Assembly (NCBI GenBank): GCA_014655195.1
Contig: BNBH01000033.1
Span: 21,107-85,106 of the forward strand
From: Streptomyces cellulosae
Lineage (GTDB): Bacteria; Actinomycetota; Actinomycetes; Streptomycetales; Streptomycetaceae
DNA: 64,000 nt
Reading direction: 5' to 3'
Part shown: one piece after another, positions 16,618 to 28,534 of the stretch
How positions within the stretch are numbered: the first letter of the stretch is position 1
Layout: each line of letters opens with the position of its first letter
Position numbers and translations under genes: made by a program
The notes under the pieces: generated by a model
The model's database searches: none
Seen by the model: the letters and a program-made list of their open reading frames with translations, nothing else
Told to the model about the DNA's origin: nothing

Positions 16618-17549
16618 TGGTAGAGCGTCCCGGTGTTGAGGACCGGCTGCGCCGAGCGGTCACCGCACAGCACGACCATCAGGTTGGACACCATCGCCGC
16701 CTTCCGCTCGGGGTCGAGGTCCACGATGTCCTGCTCCTGGATCCGGGCCAGGGCCGACTCGACCATACCCACGGCGCCCTCCACGATCTGCTGCCGCGCC
16801 GCGACCACCGCGCCCGCCTGCTGCCGCTGCAGCATCGCCGAGGCGATCTCGGGAGCGTAGGCGAGGTGCGTGAAGCGGGACTCGATGATCTGCACGCCGG
16901 CCGCCTCGACGCGCGCGTGCAGTTCGACCGCCAGCTTCTCGGTGATCTCCTCGGCGTTGCCGCGCAGCGACAGGCCGTCCTCGTCGTGGGCGTCGTACGG
17001 GTACTCGATGGCGATGTGCCGCACGGCCGCCTCGGTCTGGGTGGAGACGAACTCGACGTAGTCGTCCACCTCGAAGGTGGCCTGGGCGGTGTCCTCGACC
17101 CGCCACACCACGACCGCGGCCAGCTCGATCGGGTTGCCGTAGGCGTCGTTCACCTTCAGCACCGCGGTCTCGTGGTTGCGCACCCGGGTGGAGATCTTGG
17201 TGCGGGAGGTGAACGGGTTCACCCAGCGCAGCCCGTCCTGCCGGATGGTGCCCCGGTAGCGGCCGAACAGCTGCACCACCCGAGCCTCGCCCGGCGCGAC
17301 CATGTTCAGCCCGCACATCGCGATGAACGCGGCGAGCGCGATCACGATGCCGCCGGTGATGAGACCGGCCTTCGCGCCGGTGCTCTCGACCGCCGTGGCC
17401 ACGATGATCATCGCCACGCCGGCCAGCAGTCCGAGCAGGCCGAGCAGCAGCGCGAGCCCGCCGCCGATGCTGTGCGCCGGGGTCTCCCGCACGCGCGGGG
17501 CCGGCATCTCGGGCACGTCGGGCGTGACCTGCGGGTCGTGTGCGGTCAT
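16614..17549 (-). CDS. SPFH/Band 7/PHB domain membrane protein
   Basis: This is a 311-residue protein. Two hydrophobic segments near residues 28-52 and 62-82 (LALLLGLLGLLAGVAMIIVATAV, LITGGIVIALAAFIAMCG) anchor it. The SPFH domain follows (VAPGEARVVQLFGRYRGTIRQDGLRWVNPF), and then a Glu/Ala/Arg-rich helix with ARVEAAGVQIIESRFTHLAYAPEIASAMLQRQQA, as in stomatin/flotillin proteins that organise membrane microdomains. It is coupled to a ribbon-helix-helix protein. The upstream gap (17550-17824) contains repeated TCTATGTCTATCGCC-type elements at 17594-17615 that may be its control site. Confidence 0.88.
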   Translation of the reverse strand: MTAHDPQVTPDVPEMPAPRVRETPAHSIGGGLALLLGLLGLLAGVAMIIVATAVESTGAKAGLITGGIVIALAAFIAMCGLNMVAPGEARVVQLFGRYRGTIRQDGLRWVNPFTSRTKISTRVRNHETAVLKVNDAYGNPIELAAVVVWRVEDTAQATFEVDDYVEFVSTQTEAAVRHIAIEYPYDAHDEDGLSLRGNAEEITEKLAVELHARVEAAGVQIIESRFTHLAYAPEIASAMLQRQQAGAVVAARQQIVEGAVGMVESALARIQEQDIVDLDPERKAAMVSNLMVVLCGDRSAQPVLNTGTLYQ

Positions 17550-17824
17550 GGAGGTTCCCCCGTTTCTCCGCGCGTTCCGGCGCGGTGTCCACTGTCTATG
17601 TCTATCGCCTGTCTAGCTAAGTGATAACACATTACCTGTTCATGGCAACCTCATACCGGTTTCGAACGTCGGTTCCTTTGGAGTGGGTGCTGATTGTCAC
17701 GTCCGTAAAGGCCGGATCGGCGGCCCTTTGTCATAGCTCCCGGTGTTAGCTTGCTGAGCTGACCTGAGCGGCGAACGTGTGTGCCGCATGAGCACACAGA
17801 AACGAAGCGGAGCGGAACAGGCGT
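17550..17824. promoter_or_regulatory. divergent promoter region between SPFH gene and penicillin-binding protein gene
   Basis: This 275-bp gap is clearly AT-richer between 17590 and 17760. On the side of the SPFH gene there are repeated CTATGTCTATCG and CTAGCTAAGTGATAACAC elements. On the other side, TTGTCATAGCTCCCGGTGTT followed by AGCTT looks like a promoter for the penicillin-binding protein. No gene was seen. Confidence 0.45.
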
Positions 17825-20110
17825 ATGGGACGAGCGGAAGAAAGACGCGCACGACAGCGCGGCGGGCGCCGTGCGGCACCCAAGGGCCGCGCTGCCGCCG
17901 CGGGCGGCCGCACCGGCATACGCCGCCTCTTCACCTGGAAGAAGATCGTCGGCACCTTCTTCACCCTCTGCCTGCTCGGCATGGGCGCCTTCATCGTGCT
18001 GTACATGCTGATCGACATCCCGGAGGGGAACGCCGACGCCGAGCTGCAGAGCAACGTCTACGAGTACAGCGACGGCAGCCTCATGGCCCGCGACGGCGAC
18101 CGCAACCGCGAGATCGTCGACCTGGCCCGGGTCCCCAAGCCCGTGCAGCGCACGTTCGTCGCCGCCGAGAACAAGACGTTCTACAAGGACGCCGGCGTCG
18201 ACCTGAAGGGCACCGCCCGCGGTGTCCTCAACACCCTGTCCGGCAAGGGCGCGCAGGGCGGCTCGACGATCACCCAGCAGTACGTCAAGAACTACTACCT
18301 GACGCAGGAACAGACCGTCTCCCGCAAGCTCAAGGAGCTGGTCATCTCCCTGAAGCTGGACCGGGAGAAGTCCAAGGACTACATCCTCGCCGGGTACATC
18401 AACACCAGCTACTACGGCCGCGGCGCCTACGGCATCCAGGCCGCCGCCCAGGCCTACTACCGCGTCGACGCCGAGGACCTCACCGTCGAGCAGGGCGCCT
18501 ACCTCGCCGCGCTGCTCCAGGCGCCCAACCAGTACGACTGGGCGATCGCCAGCGGCAAGGGCAAGAAGCTCGTCCAGGAGCGCTGGAACTACGTCCTGGA
18601 CAACATGGTCGAGCAGAAGTGGCTGGACGCCGGTGAGCGCGCCGGCATGAAGTTCCCCGTGCCGAAGGAGCCCAAGGCGGCCCCCGGCATGGAGGGGCAG
18701 ACCGGCTACCTGGTCGAGGCGGCCAACTCGGCCGTCAAGCAGCAGCTCGTCGAGCAGGGCGTCGCCGAGGACCTGGAACAGGCCAAGGCGCTGCTGGACC
18801 GCGGCGGCTACACCATCACGCTGAACATCGACAAGAAGAAGCAGAAGGCGCTGGAGAAGGCGGTCAAGGACCGGCTCACCAGCAAGCTCGACCCGAAGAA
18901 GCGGGATGTCGACGCCGACGTCCAGGCCGGCGCCGTCTCCGTCGATCCCAAGACCGGCAAGGTCGTGGCGATGTACGGCGGCGTGGACTACGTGAAGCAC
19001 TACACCAACAACGCCACCCGCAAGGACTACCAGCCGGCGTCCACGTTCAAGCCGGTGATCCTCGCGTCCGCCCTCGACAAGGGCGCCGAGACCCAGGACG
19101 GCGTGCCCATCACCGCGGACACGCTCTACGACGGCGACAGCAAGCGCCCCGTCGTCGAGGACGGCGAGAAGGTCGGCTTCGCCCCGCCCAACGAGGACGA
19201 CCGGGACTACGGCGACATCACCGTCCAGGAGGCGATGAACAAGTCCGTCAACTCCGTCTTCGCGCAGATGGGCGTCGACGTCGGCATGACGGACGTGATG
19301 AAGACCGCGGGCGCGCTCGGCATGAGCGACAACCTCGACCCGTTCCCGGCGCAGACCCTCGGCACCATGGGCGCCAGCCCGATGCAGATGGCCGGCGTCT
19401 ACGCCACCCTCGCCAACCACGGCAAGCAGGTCACGCCGACGATCGTGAAGTCCGTCGAGCACAAGGACCGCACGATCGAGATGCCCGACCCGGTCGGCCA
19501 GTCCGTCCTCAGCCGGCGCGCCGCCGACACGGTCACCTCGGTGCTCACCGGCGTGGTCGACGACGGTACGGCGCAGAAGTCCGTGCGGGACAACCCGCTG
19601 CGCGACGGCCAGCAGGTCGCGGGCAAGACCGGCACCTCCGACGACAACAAGTCGGCCTGGTTCACCGGCTACACGCCCGACCTGGTGACCTCCGTCGGCC
19701 TGTTCGGCGAGGACGCCAAGACCGGCAGCCAGGTCCCGATGTACAAGGCGGGCGGCGTCGACCACCGCGTCAACGGCGGTGGCTTCCCTGCGGAGATCTG
19801 GGCCGCGTACACCTTCGGGGTGATGGACGAGGTGTCCAAGTTCGACCTGGAGACCGAGCAGGGCGCGGGCGTGGCTCCCACCCGGAGCGCGTCGCCGTCG
19901 GAGACGCCGTCGCAGACGCCGACGGAGGAGCCGACGACGGAGGAGCCGACGACGACGGCTCCGCCGACGACGACGTCCCCGCCTCCGTCGACGGAGCCCC
20001 CGTCCCAGACGCCGACGTCACCCCCGCCGTCGCAGACGCCGACGACCGAGTCCCCCACCTTCGACCTACCGGGCGGCCCCCCCGACCCCGAGAACAACGA
20101 CCGCGAATAG
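17825..20110 (+). CDS. bifunctional class A penicillin-binding protein (GT51 transglycosylase/transpeptidase)
   Basis: This is a 761-residue membrane enzyme that polymerises and cross-links peptidoglycan. A basic cytoplasmic start precedes one membrane segment (about 38-62). The GT51 domain has AAENKTFYKDAGVD (catalytic Glu kept, the usual Asp next to it replaced by Asn), GGSTITQQYVKN and RKLKELVISLKLDR. The transpeptidase domain has PASTFK (active-site Ser), SVNSVF (SxN) and KTGTSDDNKSAWF. The last 90 residues are a Thr/Pro/Ser/Glu tail that probably spans the wall. ATG follows a GGAA-type site. A hairpin follows the gene. Confidence 0.95.
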   Translation: MGRAEERRARQRGGRRAAPKGRAAAAGGRTGIRRLFTWKKIVGTFFTLCLLGMGAFIVLYMLIDIPEGNADAELQSNVYEYSDGSLMARDGDRNREIVDLARVPKPVQRTFVAAENKTFYKDAGVDLKGTARGVLNTLSGKGAQGGSTITQQYVKNYYLTQEQTVSRKLKELVISLKLDREKSKDYILAGYINTSYYGRGAYGIQAAAQAYYRVDAEDLTVEQGAYLAALLQAPNQYDWAIASGKGKKLVQERWNYVLDNMVEQKWLDAGERAGMKFPVPKEPKAAPGMEGQTGYLVEAANSAVKQQLVEQGVAEDLEQAKALLDRGGYTITLNIDKKKQKALEKAVKDRLTSKLDPKKRDVDADVQAGAVSVDPKTGKVVAMYGGVDYVKHYTNNATRKDYQPASTFKPVILASALDKGAETQDGVPITADTLYDGDSKRPVVEDGEKVGFAPPNEDDRDYGDITVQEAMNKSVNSVFAQMGVDVGMTDVMKTAGALGMSDNLDPFPAQTLGTMGASPMQMAGVYATLANHGKQVTPTIVKSVEHKDRTIEMPDPVGQSVLSRRAADTVTSVLTGVVDDGTAQKSVRDNPLRDGQQVAGKTGTSDDNKSAWFTGYTPDLVTSVGLFGEDAKTGSQVPMYKAGGVDHRVNGGGFPAEIWAAYTFGVMDEVSKFDLETEQGAGVAPTRSASPSETPSQTPTEEPTTEEPTTTAPPTTTSPPPSTEPPSQTPTSPPPSQTPTTESPTFDLPGGPPDPENNDRE

Positions 20111-20120
20111 CCCCCCACAC

Positions 20121-20162
20121 GCGCAGTTCCCCGCGCCCCCGAAAGGGCACGGGGAACTGCGC
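20121..20162. terminator. hairpin terminator made of a dispersed Streptomyces palindrome
   Basis: Arms 20121-20132 and 20151-20162 (GCGCAGTTCCCC and its complement) pair perfectly, and inner bases extend the stem with one mismatch. The same GGGGCGCGGGGAACNGCGCG family occurs again at 20213-20232 and in the array near 30 kb. It lies between the convergent penicillin-binding protein and SpoIIE-type genes. Confidence 0.7.
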
Positions 20163-20297
20163 GAGCAACCCACGATCGGCCGCATCCGGCCACGGCGGGT
20201 GGCACCCCGAAGGGGCGCGGGGAACCGCGCGAGCAACCCACCATCGGCCGCACCCGGCACACCCGCGAAACCCCTACCGCGCCTCACCGCGAAGCAC

Positions 20298-22403
20298 TCA
20301 ACCGTGGTTCAGCTCGAACCACACCACCTTCCCCGTGCTCAACCGAGTCGCCCCCCACCGCCGGGCCAGCCGGTTGACCAGATACAACCCACGCCCACCC
20401 TCATCCGTGGCCCGCGCCTGCCGCAGCCGCGGCAACTGCGGCACATCGTCCCCCACCTCGCACCGCAGCACATCCGTGCGCAACAGCCGCAGCGTCACCG
20501 GCCGCGAGGCATACCGCACCGCGTTGGTGACGACCTCGCTCACCAGCAGTTCCACCGAGTCGCTCAGCTCGTCCATGCCCCAGCGGGACAACTGCCGCCG
20601 GGCCAGCCGCCGCGCCCGCCCGGGCGCCGCGTCCTCCGGCTCCAGGAACCAGTACGCGACGTCGTTCGGCGCGATCCCGTCGAAGCGGGCGGCGAGCAGC
20701 GCGATGTCGTCGTCCCGGTCGCCCGGACCGAGCATGTCCAGCACCTCGTCGCACAGCGCCTCCAGCGGCGGCGGATGGTCAGGCCCCGTCAGCTGCGCGG
20801 TCGCGGCGAGCTTCTCCCGCAGCTGCTCGATGCCGGTCCACACGTCCCGCAGCCGGGACTCCACCAGGCCGTCGGTGTAGAGCAACAGGGTCGCCCCGGC
20901 GGGCGCCTCCAGCTCCACGGCCTCGAAGTCCACCCCGCCCACGCCGATCGGGGCGCCCGCCGGCACCCGCAGCACCTCCGCGCGTCCGCCCAGGTGCAGC
21001 AGCACGGGCGGCGGATGGCCGGCGTTGGCGATGGTGATGCGGTGGGCTACCGGGTCGTACACCGCGTAGAGGCAGGTCGCCATGCGGTCCACGCCGAGCC
21101 GCTGGGCCTGCTCGTCGAGGTGGTGCAGCACCTCCTGCGGCGGCAGGTCGAGCCCGGCGAGGGTCTGCGCGGTGGTGCGCAGCTGGCCCATGATCGCCGC
21201 CGACGTCATGGAGTGACCCATCACATCGCCGACCACCAGGGCGACCCGGCTGCCGGGCAGCGGGATCGCGTCGTACCAGTCGCCGCCCACCCGCGCGGTC
21301 TCCGCGGCCTGCAGGTACCGCGACGCCAGCCGTACGCCGGTGCAGTGCGGCAGGGTCTCCGGCAGCATCGTGCGCTGGAGCTCGTCCGCGATGTACGCCT
21401 CACGCCCGTACAGCACGGCCTTGTCGATGCCGAGGGCGCTGTGCGTGGCGAGCTGCGCCGCGACCAGCAGGTCGTCGGCCTCGAAGGGGACGCGCTCGGG
21501 GCGGCGCAGGAACAGTGCCGCGCCGATCACCCGGCGCCGGCCGCGCAGCGGCGCGAGGACCGCCCGCTGGCCGTCCGGGACGGCCGCCGCGCCCTCCTCG
21601 CCGAGGAGTTCCGGCAGCGCCGCCCGCGCGGCCGGGGCGTCCGTGAACACCGGACGGACCCCGCGCAGCACCTCGGCGAGCGCGCTGCCGGGCCGTACCG
21701 TGCACAGCTCCTCGCCGACCGAGTCCAGCTCGGACGGCTGCTCCGGAGGCGCGATCGGCATGAAGCCGCCGCCCTCGGTGTCCCGTTCGGCGGGGATCCG
21801 GTCGGTGCGGCGCAGCCGCAGCACCAGCGGGCCCGTGGGCCGCTCGTCGCCGACGGGCAGCGGGTCGCGCAGATACACCAGGATCGCGTCGGAGAAGGTC
21901 GGCACGGTCGCCCGGCACAGCCCCATCACGATCTCGTCCAGGTCGATGCCGCGGGCGATCCGCCGGGTGGCCGCGCCGACGAAGCGCAGCCGGTCTCCGT
22001 CCCGCCGCATCGGCGTGGGACGGCCCGGCCGTGTCACCTGGCCCGTGCGGCGGTCCTTCCCGTCCGGGGCACGGTCCACCCGGTCCTGCCCGTCGGCGGG
22101 CTGCACGGGGATGCCGTCCGGCGCGGGCCGCGGACGGGGGGTGTCCGGCTCCGCGTCCGGACCGACGCCCGGCTGGGAGTGCTCGGACCCCGGCACGTCC
22201 CCCGCGTCGGGCGCGGGCCCGCCGGAGACGGCGCCGGGCGCGGGCGGCTCACCGCCGGAGCGGCCCTGTGCCGGTAAGGCGGCGCCCGTACCGGCCGTGG
22301 GGGCCGGGGAACGCAGGAACGCCCCGCGGGGATCCGCGGGGTCCACGCCCGGCTGGGGGCGCTCGAAGGAGGTCGGCTGCTCCGTCACGCGTGTCGAGTC
22401 CAT
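20298..22403 (-). CDS. GAF-SpoIIE (PP2C-type) phosphatase with C-terminal RsbW-like ATPase
   Basis: This is a 701-residue cytoplasmic protein. Residues 1-130 are Pro/Gly/Asp-rich and disordered. A GAF-like sensor covers about 140-330. The SpoIIE phosphatase follows (ELQRTMLPETLPH, RVGGDWYDAIPLPGSRVALVVGDVMGHS with metal-binding Asp residues, TIANAGHPPPV, LLLYTDGLVE, DDIALLAARF). A HATPase_c domain ends it (LLVSEVVTNAVRYA, DEGGRGLYLVNRLARRWG). Such proteins dephosphorylate anti-anti-sigma factors and thereby release sigma factors in Streptomyces. Its partner is not in the window. Confidence 0.92.
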   Translation of the reverse strand: MDSTRVTEQPTSFERPQPGVDPADPRGAFLRSPAPTAGTGAALPAQGRSGGEPPAPGAVSGGPAPDAGDVPGSEHSQPGVGPDAEPDTPRPRPAPDGIPVQPADGQDRVDRAPDGKDRRTGQVTRPGRPTPMRRDGDRLRFVGAATRRIARGIDLDEIVMGLCRATVPTFSDAILVYLRDPLPVGDERPTGPLVLRLRRTDRIPAERDTEGGGFMPIAPPEQPSELDSVGEELCTVRPGSALAEVLRGVRPVFTDAPAARAALPELLGEEGAAAVPDGQRAVLAPLRGRRRVIGAALFLRRPERVPFEADDLLVAAQLATHSALGIDKAVLYGREAYIADELQRTMLPETLPHCTGVRLASRYLQAAETARVGGDWYDAIPLPGSRVALVVGDVMGHSMTSAAIMGQLRTTAQTLAGLDLPPQEVLHHLDEQAQRLGVDRMATCLYAVYDPVAHRITIANAGHPPPVLLHLGGRAEVLRVPAGAPIGVGGVDFEAVELEAPAGATLLLYTDGLVESRLRDVWTGIEQLREKLAATAQLTGPDHPPPLEALCDEVLDMLGPGDRDDDIALLAARFDGIAPNDVAYWFLEPEDAAPGRARRLARRQLSRWGMDELSDSVELLVSEVVTNAVRYASRPVTLRLLRTDVLRCEVGDDVPQLPRLRQARATDEGGRGLYLVNRLARRWGATRLSTGKVVWFELNHG

Positions 22404-22677
22404 CCGTCCGGCGCACGCCGTGCGCGCGGTTCGCTCCGCCGAAACTCCGATACCCGGAACAGGTGCCCCCGGAACGGATTTCGCGTGTGGTCAGAGGTTG
22501 TTCCTGCGACGCCGGCCGGCCGTCGTCGGCCCGTGCCGGTGTTTCCGTACCCCTCGCTCACGTCCTGCCGCCCCTCGGTGACGTCCGGTCAAGCTTCGCG
22601 CGCGCTCCGGTGGTTGCTGCTCCGCGCCCTTGCGGACGACGATCCTACGTTTCCTGCCCGGGGGCGCAGCAAGGGTC

Positions 22678-23370
22678 TCACGGGGATGCGTGCGCCGCGG
22701 TGCGGTCCCAGTCCTGTGGGAGTGACGGTACAGCCCAGGACGGATCCGGACGCCAGTTCTCCCAGCCGTCCGAGAACGGAGAGCCCCAGGCGTCGATCAC
22801 CGCGACCGCGGCGCGCCCCGCCTCGCGCACCCGCCGGGCCAGCGCGGGGTCCATCAGGCCGTCCCGCCGGGCCTGCGCGAACTCGTCCTCGTCCCGCCAG
22901 TGCCAGCCGCCGTCCGGCTGCACGGAGATGTCCAGGAAGTGGTCCTCGGAGTCCACCCCGCCCGCCCAGCGGACGAGCGGCTCCTCCAGGTTCACGTACC
23001 AGTTCTTGAAGCGCCAGCCCGGCTCCCAGAACAGCCACACCGACCAGGGCTCGCCGGGCCGGGCCAGCTTCAGCACGCCGGTGCCGAACCAGCGGTCCTT
23101 CTGCACCGTGCGCGGCTTGGTGTAGCGGGTGGCGAGGGGCTCCCGGTGGACCGGGGTGCCGTCGGCGAGGACGGGCTTCACGCACTCGGTGCCCGGCGCC
23201 ATCCAGGCGGCCAGCACCTCCGAGTCGTCGCGCACGACCGTGACGGGGCGCGCGATGTGGATGCGCGCGCCGCCGTTCTCCCGGTACCGCCACAGGATCT
23301 GCGTCCCGGGCTCCCAGTGGCGGGCCGCTCCGCCCGCGTGGCCGCGCATCGTGGTTCCACCCTCTGTCAT
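22678..23370 (-). CDS. DUF402 (FomD-like) protein, probable nucleotide-diphosphate phosphohydrolase
   Basis: This is a 230-residue protein of the DUF402/FomD barrel family. It has ILWRYRENGGARIHIARPVTVV, YVNLEEPLVRWAGGVDSEDHFLDISVQPDG with the acidic metal-binding cluster, and WRDEDEFAQARRDG. FomD hydrolyses a cytidylyl phosphonate in fosfomycin synthesis; chromosomal relatives act on nucleoside diphosphates. Two starts are credible. ATG 23370 lies six bases after TAATAT (23377-23382), which suits a leaderless mRNA, and ATG 23349 has GAGGGTGG about ten bases upstream. The conserved domain lies downstream of both. Confidence 0.82.
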   Translation of the reverse strand: MTEGGTTMRGHAGGAARHWEPGTQILWRYRENGGARIHIARPVTVVRDDSEVLAAWMAPGTECVKPVLADGTPVHREPLATRYTKPRTVQKDRWFGTGVLKLARPGEPWSVWLFWEPGWRFKNWYVNLEEPLVRWAGGVDSEDHFLDISVQPDGGWHWRDEDEFAQARRDGLMDPALARRVREAGRAAVAVIDAWGSPFSDGWENWRPDPSWAVPSLPQDWDRTAAHASP

Positions 23371-23442
23371 GCGCAGATATTAGGTGGCCGGACCACACGA
23401 CGCTGCGGCCCCCGTCACGGTTCACCCCCCGTGCGCCAGGCT

Positions 23443-24846
<1,404 letters not shown>

Positions 24847-24903
24847 CGTGTACCTCCAAGGAGCACAGCAGCGGTGTCGGACGAGCGTATTCCCCGGAAA
24901 GCG

Positions 24904-24939
24904 GTCCGCCCCGCCGCGACGTCGCGCGGCGGGGCGGAC
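24904..24939 (-). terminator. hairpin terminator after the aminopeptidase gene
   Basis: A perfect 15-bp inverted repeat (24904-24918 with 24925-24939, loop ACGTCG) lies 17 bases beyond the stop of the aminopeptidase gene and just before fumC on the same strand. It separates the two transcripts. Confidence 0.8.
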
Positions 24940-24955
24940 GGACCCGTGGGGGGTG

Positions 24956-26386
24956 TCAGGCGCTCTGCAGGCTCACGTCGTCCAGCAGGAAGCCGGTCTG
25001 CAGGCTGTAGTCCTCGGTGGCGGTGAAGGTCACGGTGACCGTCTGCCCGGCGTACGCGGACAGGTCGGCCGACCGCTGGACCCAGCCGCCGCCGGCGTGC
25101 ACGTTGGACCAGGTCGCGAGCGTGGACCCGTTCACCCGGACGGTGAACGTGTCGTACGCCCGGCTGCCGGACTCGGCGGTCTCGATCTGCAGCCAGAAGA
25201 CCAGCGACGCGCGCGTGCAGTCCGCCGGGACGGTCACCGTCTGGCTCAGCGACTCGGTGCTGGTGGAGCCGTTGCCGCCGAGCCAGGCGAATCGGGTGCC
25301 GCCGTGCGCGGTCCGCCCGGTGTGGGCGGCGATGACCGCGGTGGTCCCGGTCCAGGGCGCGGTCCCGCTCTCGAACCCGCCGTTGCCGACGACGCCGGCC
25401 GGGTCGCAGGTGCCCCCGCCGCCGCCCGTGCCGACGGCCTGCTGCCACAGGGTGTACGCGATGCCGTCGGCCGCGCGGTCGAGCCCGGTGGTGTTGATGT
25501 TGCTCAGGGTGTCGCACGCCCGGTGGTAGCAGGGGTCGTACGCCGAGCCGGACGTGCCGCCCCACTTGGCGGCCTGCGCGGAGGTCTTGCGGGCGCTCGC
25601 GCCCATCGCGTAGCCGGAGGTGGGGATGCCGTACCGCTCGAAGGAGTAGTCGTCGCTGCGTCCCGCGCCCTCGGTGTTCTCCTCGGGCTGGAGGCCGAGC
25701 GAGTCCCAGTACGCCTTCATCGGCGCGGCGGCCGCGGAGGTGATGTGGTTGATGAAGTAACCGCCGTTGAGCGAGGCGACCATGTCGAAGTTGTAGTACG
25801 CCTTGATCTTGGCGCGGTCCGTCGAGGACAGCGTGCGGGCGTAGAAGTAGCTGCCGTTGAGGCCCTGCTCCTCGTCGGTCCACCAGGCGAAGCGGACGCG
25901 GTTGCGCATGTCCGGGTTCTCCCGGGCGAGCGTCAGGGCGTTCTCCAGGAGGGCGGCGGAGCCGGAGCCGTTGTCGTTCATGCCGGGTCCGGCGGAGACG
26001 CCGTCGAGGTGGGCGCCGAACATGTAGACGCTGTTGGCGTCGCCCCGGGGCCATTCGGCGATGAGGTTGGGACCGGCGCCGCTGGTGCAGCCGGAGGTGC
26101 AGGGCTGCTCGGTGACGGTGTAACCGGCGGCCTGGAGCTTGCCCTTCACGTAGGCGACGGAGTCGCGGTAACCCTGGCTCGTGGAACGGCGGTTGCCGCC
26201 GTTGCGGGAGGCGGCGGCGCTGAGCTCGTCGAGGTGGGCCCGGACCGCGGTGACGCTGATGTCGGGGGCGGCGAGGGCGGTGGTGGAGGCGGGGGACGTG
26301 CCGGACGGGGTGGCCGCGGCGGGGAGTGTGCCGAAGCCGAGCACGAGGGCGAGCAGGGTGCTCGCCGCGGCGAATCTTCGTTTCAC
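24956..26386 (-). CDS. secreted M28 zinc aminopeptidase with C-terminal carbohydrate-binding-like domain
   Basis: This is a 476-residue exported peptidase related to S. griseus aminopeptidase. The signal peptide ends about residue 27 (LPAAA). The zinc ligands can be placed at FGAHLDGV (His), GMNDNGSGSAALLE (bridging Asp), DEEQGLNGSYF (catalytic and ligand Glu), YNFDMVAS (Asp) and DPCYHRACDTLSNIN (His). From about residue 325 a beta-rich domain starts (GNGGFESGTAPW to DDVSLQS), absent from the minimal enzyme and resembling CBM-type modules. GTG 26386 was chosen because GGAGGAG lies five bases upstream. It removes N-terminal residues from peptides outside the cell. Confidence 0.93.
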   Translation of the reverse strand: MKRRFAAASTLLALVLGFGTLPAAATPSGTSPASTTALAAPDISVTAVRAHLDELSAAASRNGGNRRSTSQGYRDSVAYVKGKLQAAGYTVTEQPCTSGCTSGAGPNLIAEWPRGDANSVYMFGAHLDGVSAGPGMNDNGSGSAALLENALTLARENPDMRNRVRFAWWTDEEQGLNGSYFYARTLSSTDRAKIKAYYNFDMVASLNGGYFINHITSAAAAPMKAYWDSLGLQPEENTEGAGRSDDYSFERYGIPTSGYAMGASARKTSAQAAKWGGTSGSAYDPCYHRACDTLSNINTTGLDRAADGIAYTLWQQAVGTGGGGGTCDPAGVVGNGGFESGTAPWTGTTAVIAAHTGRTAHGGTRFAWLGGNGSTSTESLSQTVTVPADCTRASLVFWLQIETAESGSRAYDTFTVRVNGSTLATWSNVHAGGGWVQRSADLSAYAGQTVTVTFTATEDYSLQTGFLLDDVSLQSA

Positions 26387-26643
26387 CTGGACTCCTCCGG
26401 ACGGTGGCTGTGGGGTTGCCACGCGGGGGCCTGGGCATGGCATGTGCATGCCTGGCCTGTCAGGAAGGGTCACAGCAGGTTGTTGATCGGGTCAACGGCA
26501 CGGGGTGGGCGGGGCGAGGTTTGTCCGAAAGCAGTACAGGGATTCCGGTATACGGACACGGGTGGGGACGAGCCCGGGGAGTTCGCCATCCTCCGCCCCT
26601 TCCCGTCCCGTCCCCGGGGCGCCGCCCCGGACCCCGCTGCTCA

Positions 26644-26681
26644 AACGCCGGAGGGGCTACACATGTAACCCCTCCGGCGTT
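26644..26681. terminator. hairpin terminator (dispersed CGCCGGAGGGG palindrome)
   Basis: A perfect 13-bp stem (26644-26656 with 26669-26681) with loop CTACACATGTAA lies 33 bases after the class I fumarase stop. Related AACGCCGGAGGGG palindromes are spread through many Streptomyces chromosomes as terminators. Confidence 0.75.
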
Positions 26682-26713
26682 CGAGGACGAGGCCCGTCAG
26701 GGCCGATACAGGC

Positions 26714-28381
<1,668 letters not shown>

Positions 28382-28522
28382 TCGCCCATTCCTCACTCGA
28401 CGGAAGACCGCCCGCCTCCGTCGGCGGGCCATCCCAGCCTAGGACCTGCCGCCGACGCCGATCCTGTGAGGTTGTCCTCAGTTGTCCGCACCGCGGGGTA
28501 GTCGCGATCTATCGCGTTTGGG

Positions 28523-28528
28523 TACGCT
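28523..28528 (+). promoter_or_regulatory. -10 element TACGCT of a leaderless DUF1707 gene
   Basis: TACGCT ends six bases before GTG 28535 and no Shine-Dalgarno sequence is present, so transcription probably starts at the start codon itself. Confidence 0.5.
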
Positions 28529-28534
28529 GCTGTC

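Noticed and set aside
20199..22277. A 692-residue plus-strand open frame
   Set aside because: It is antisense to the GAF-SpoIIE phosphatase, whose metal-binding motifs identify the real strand.
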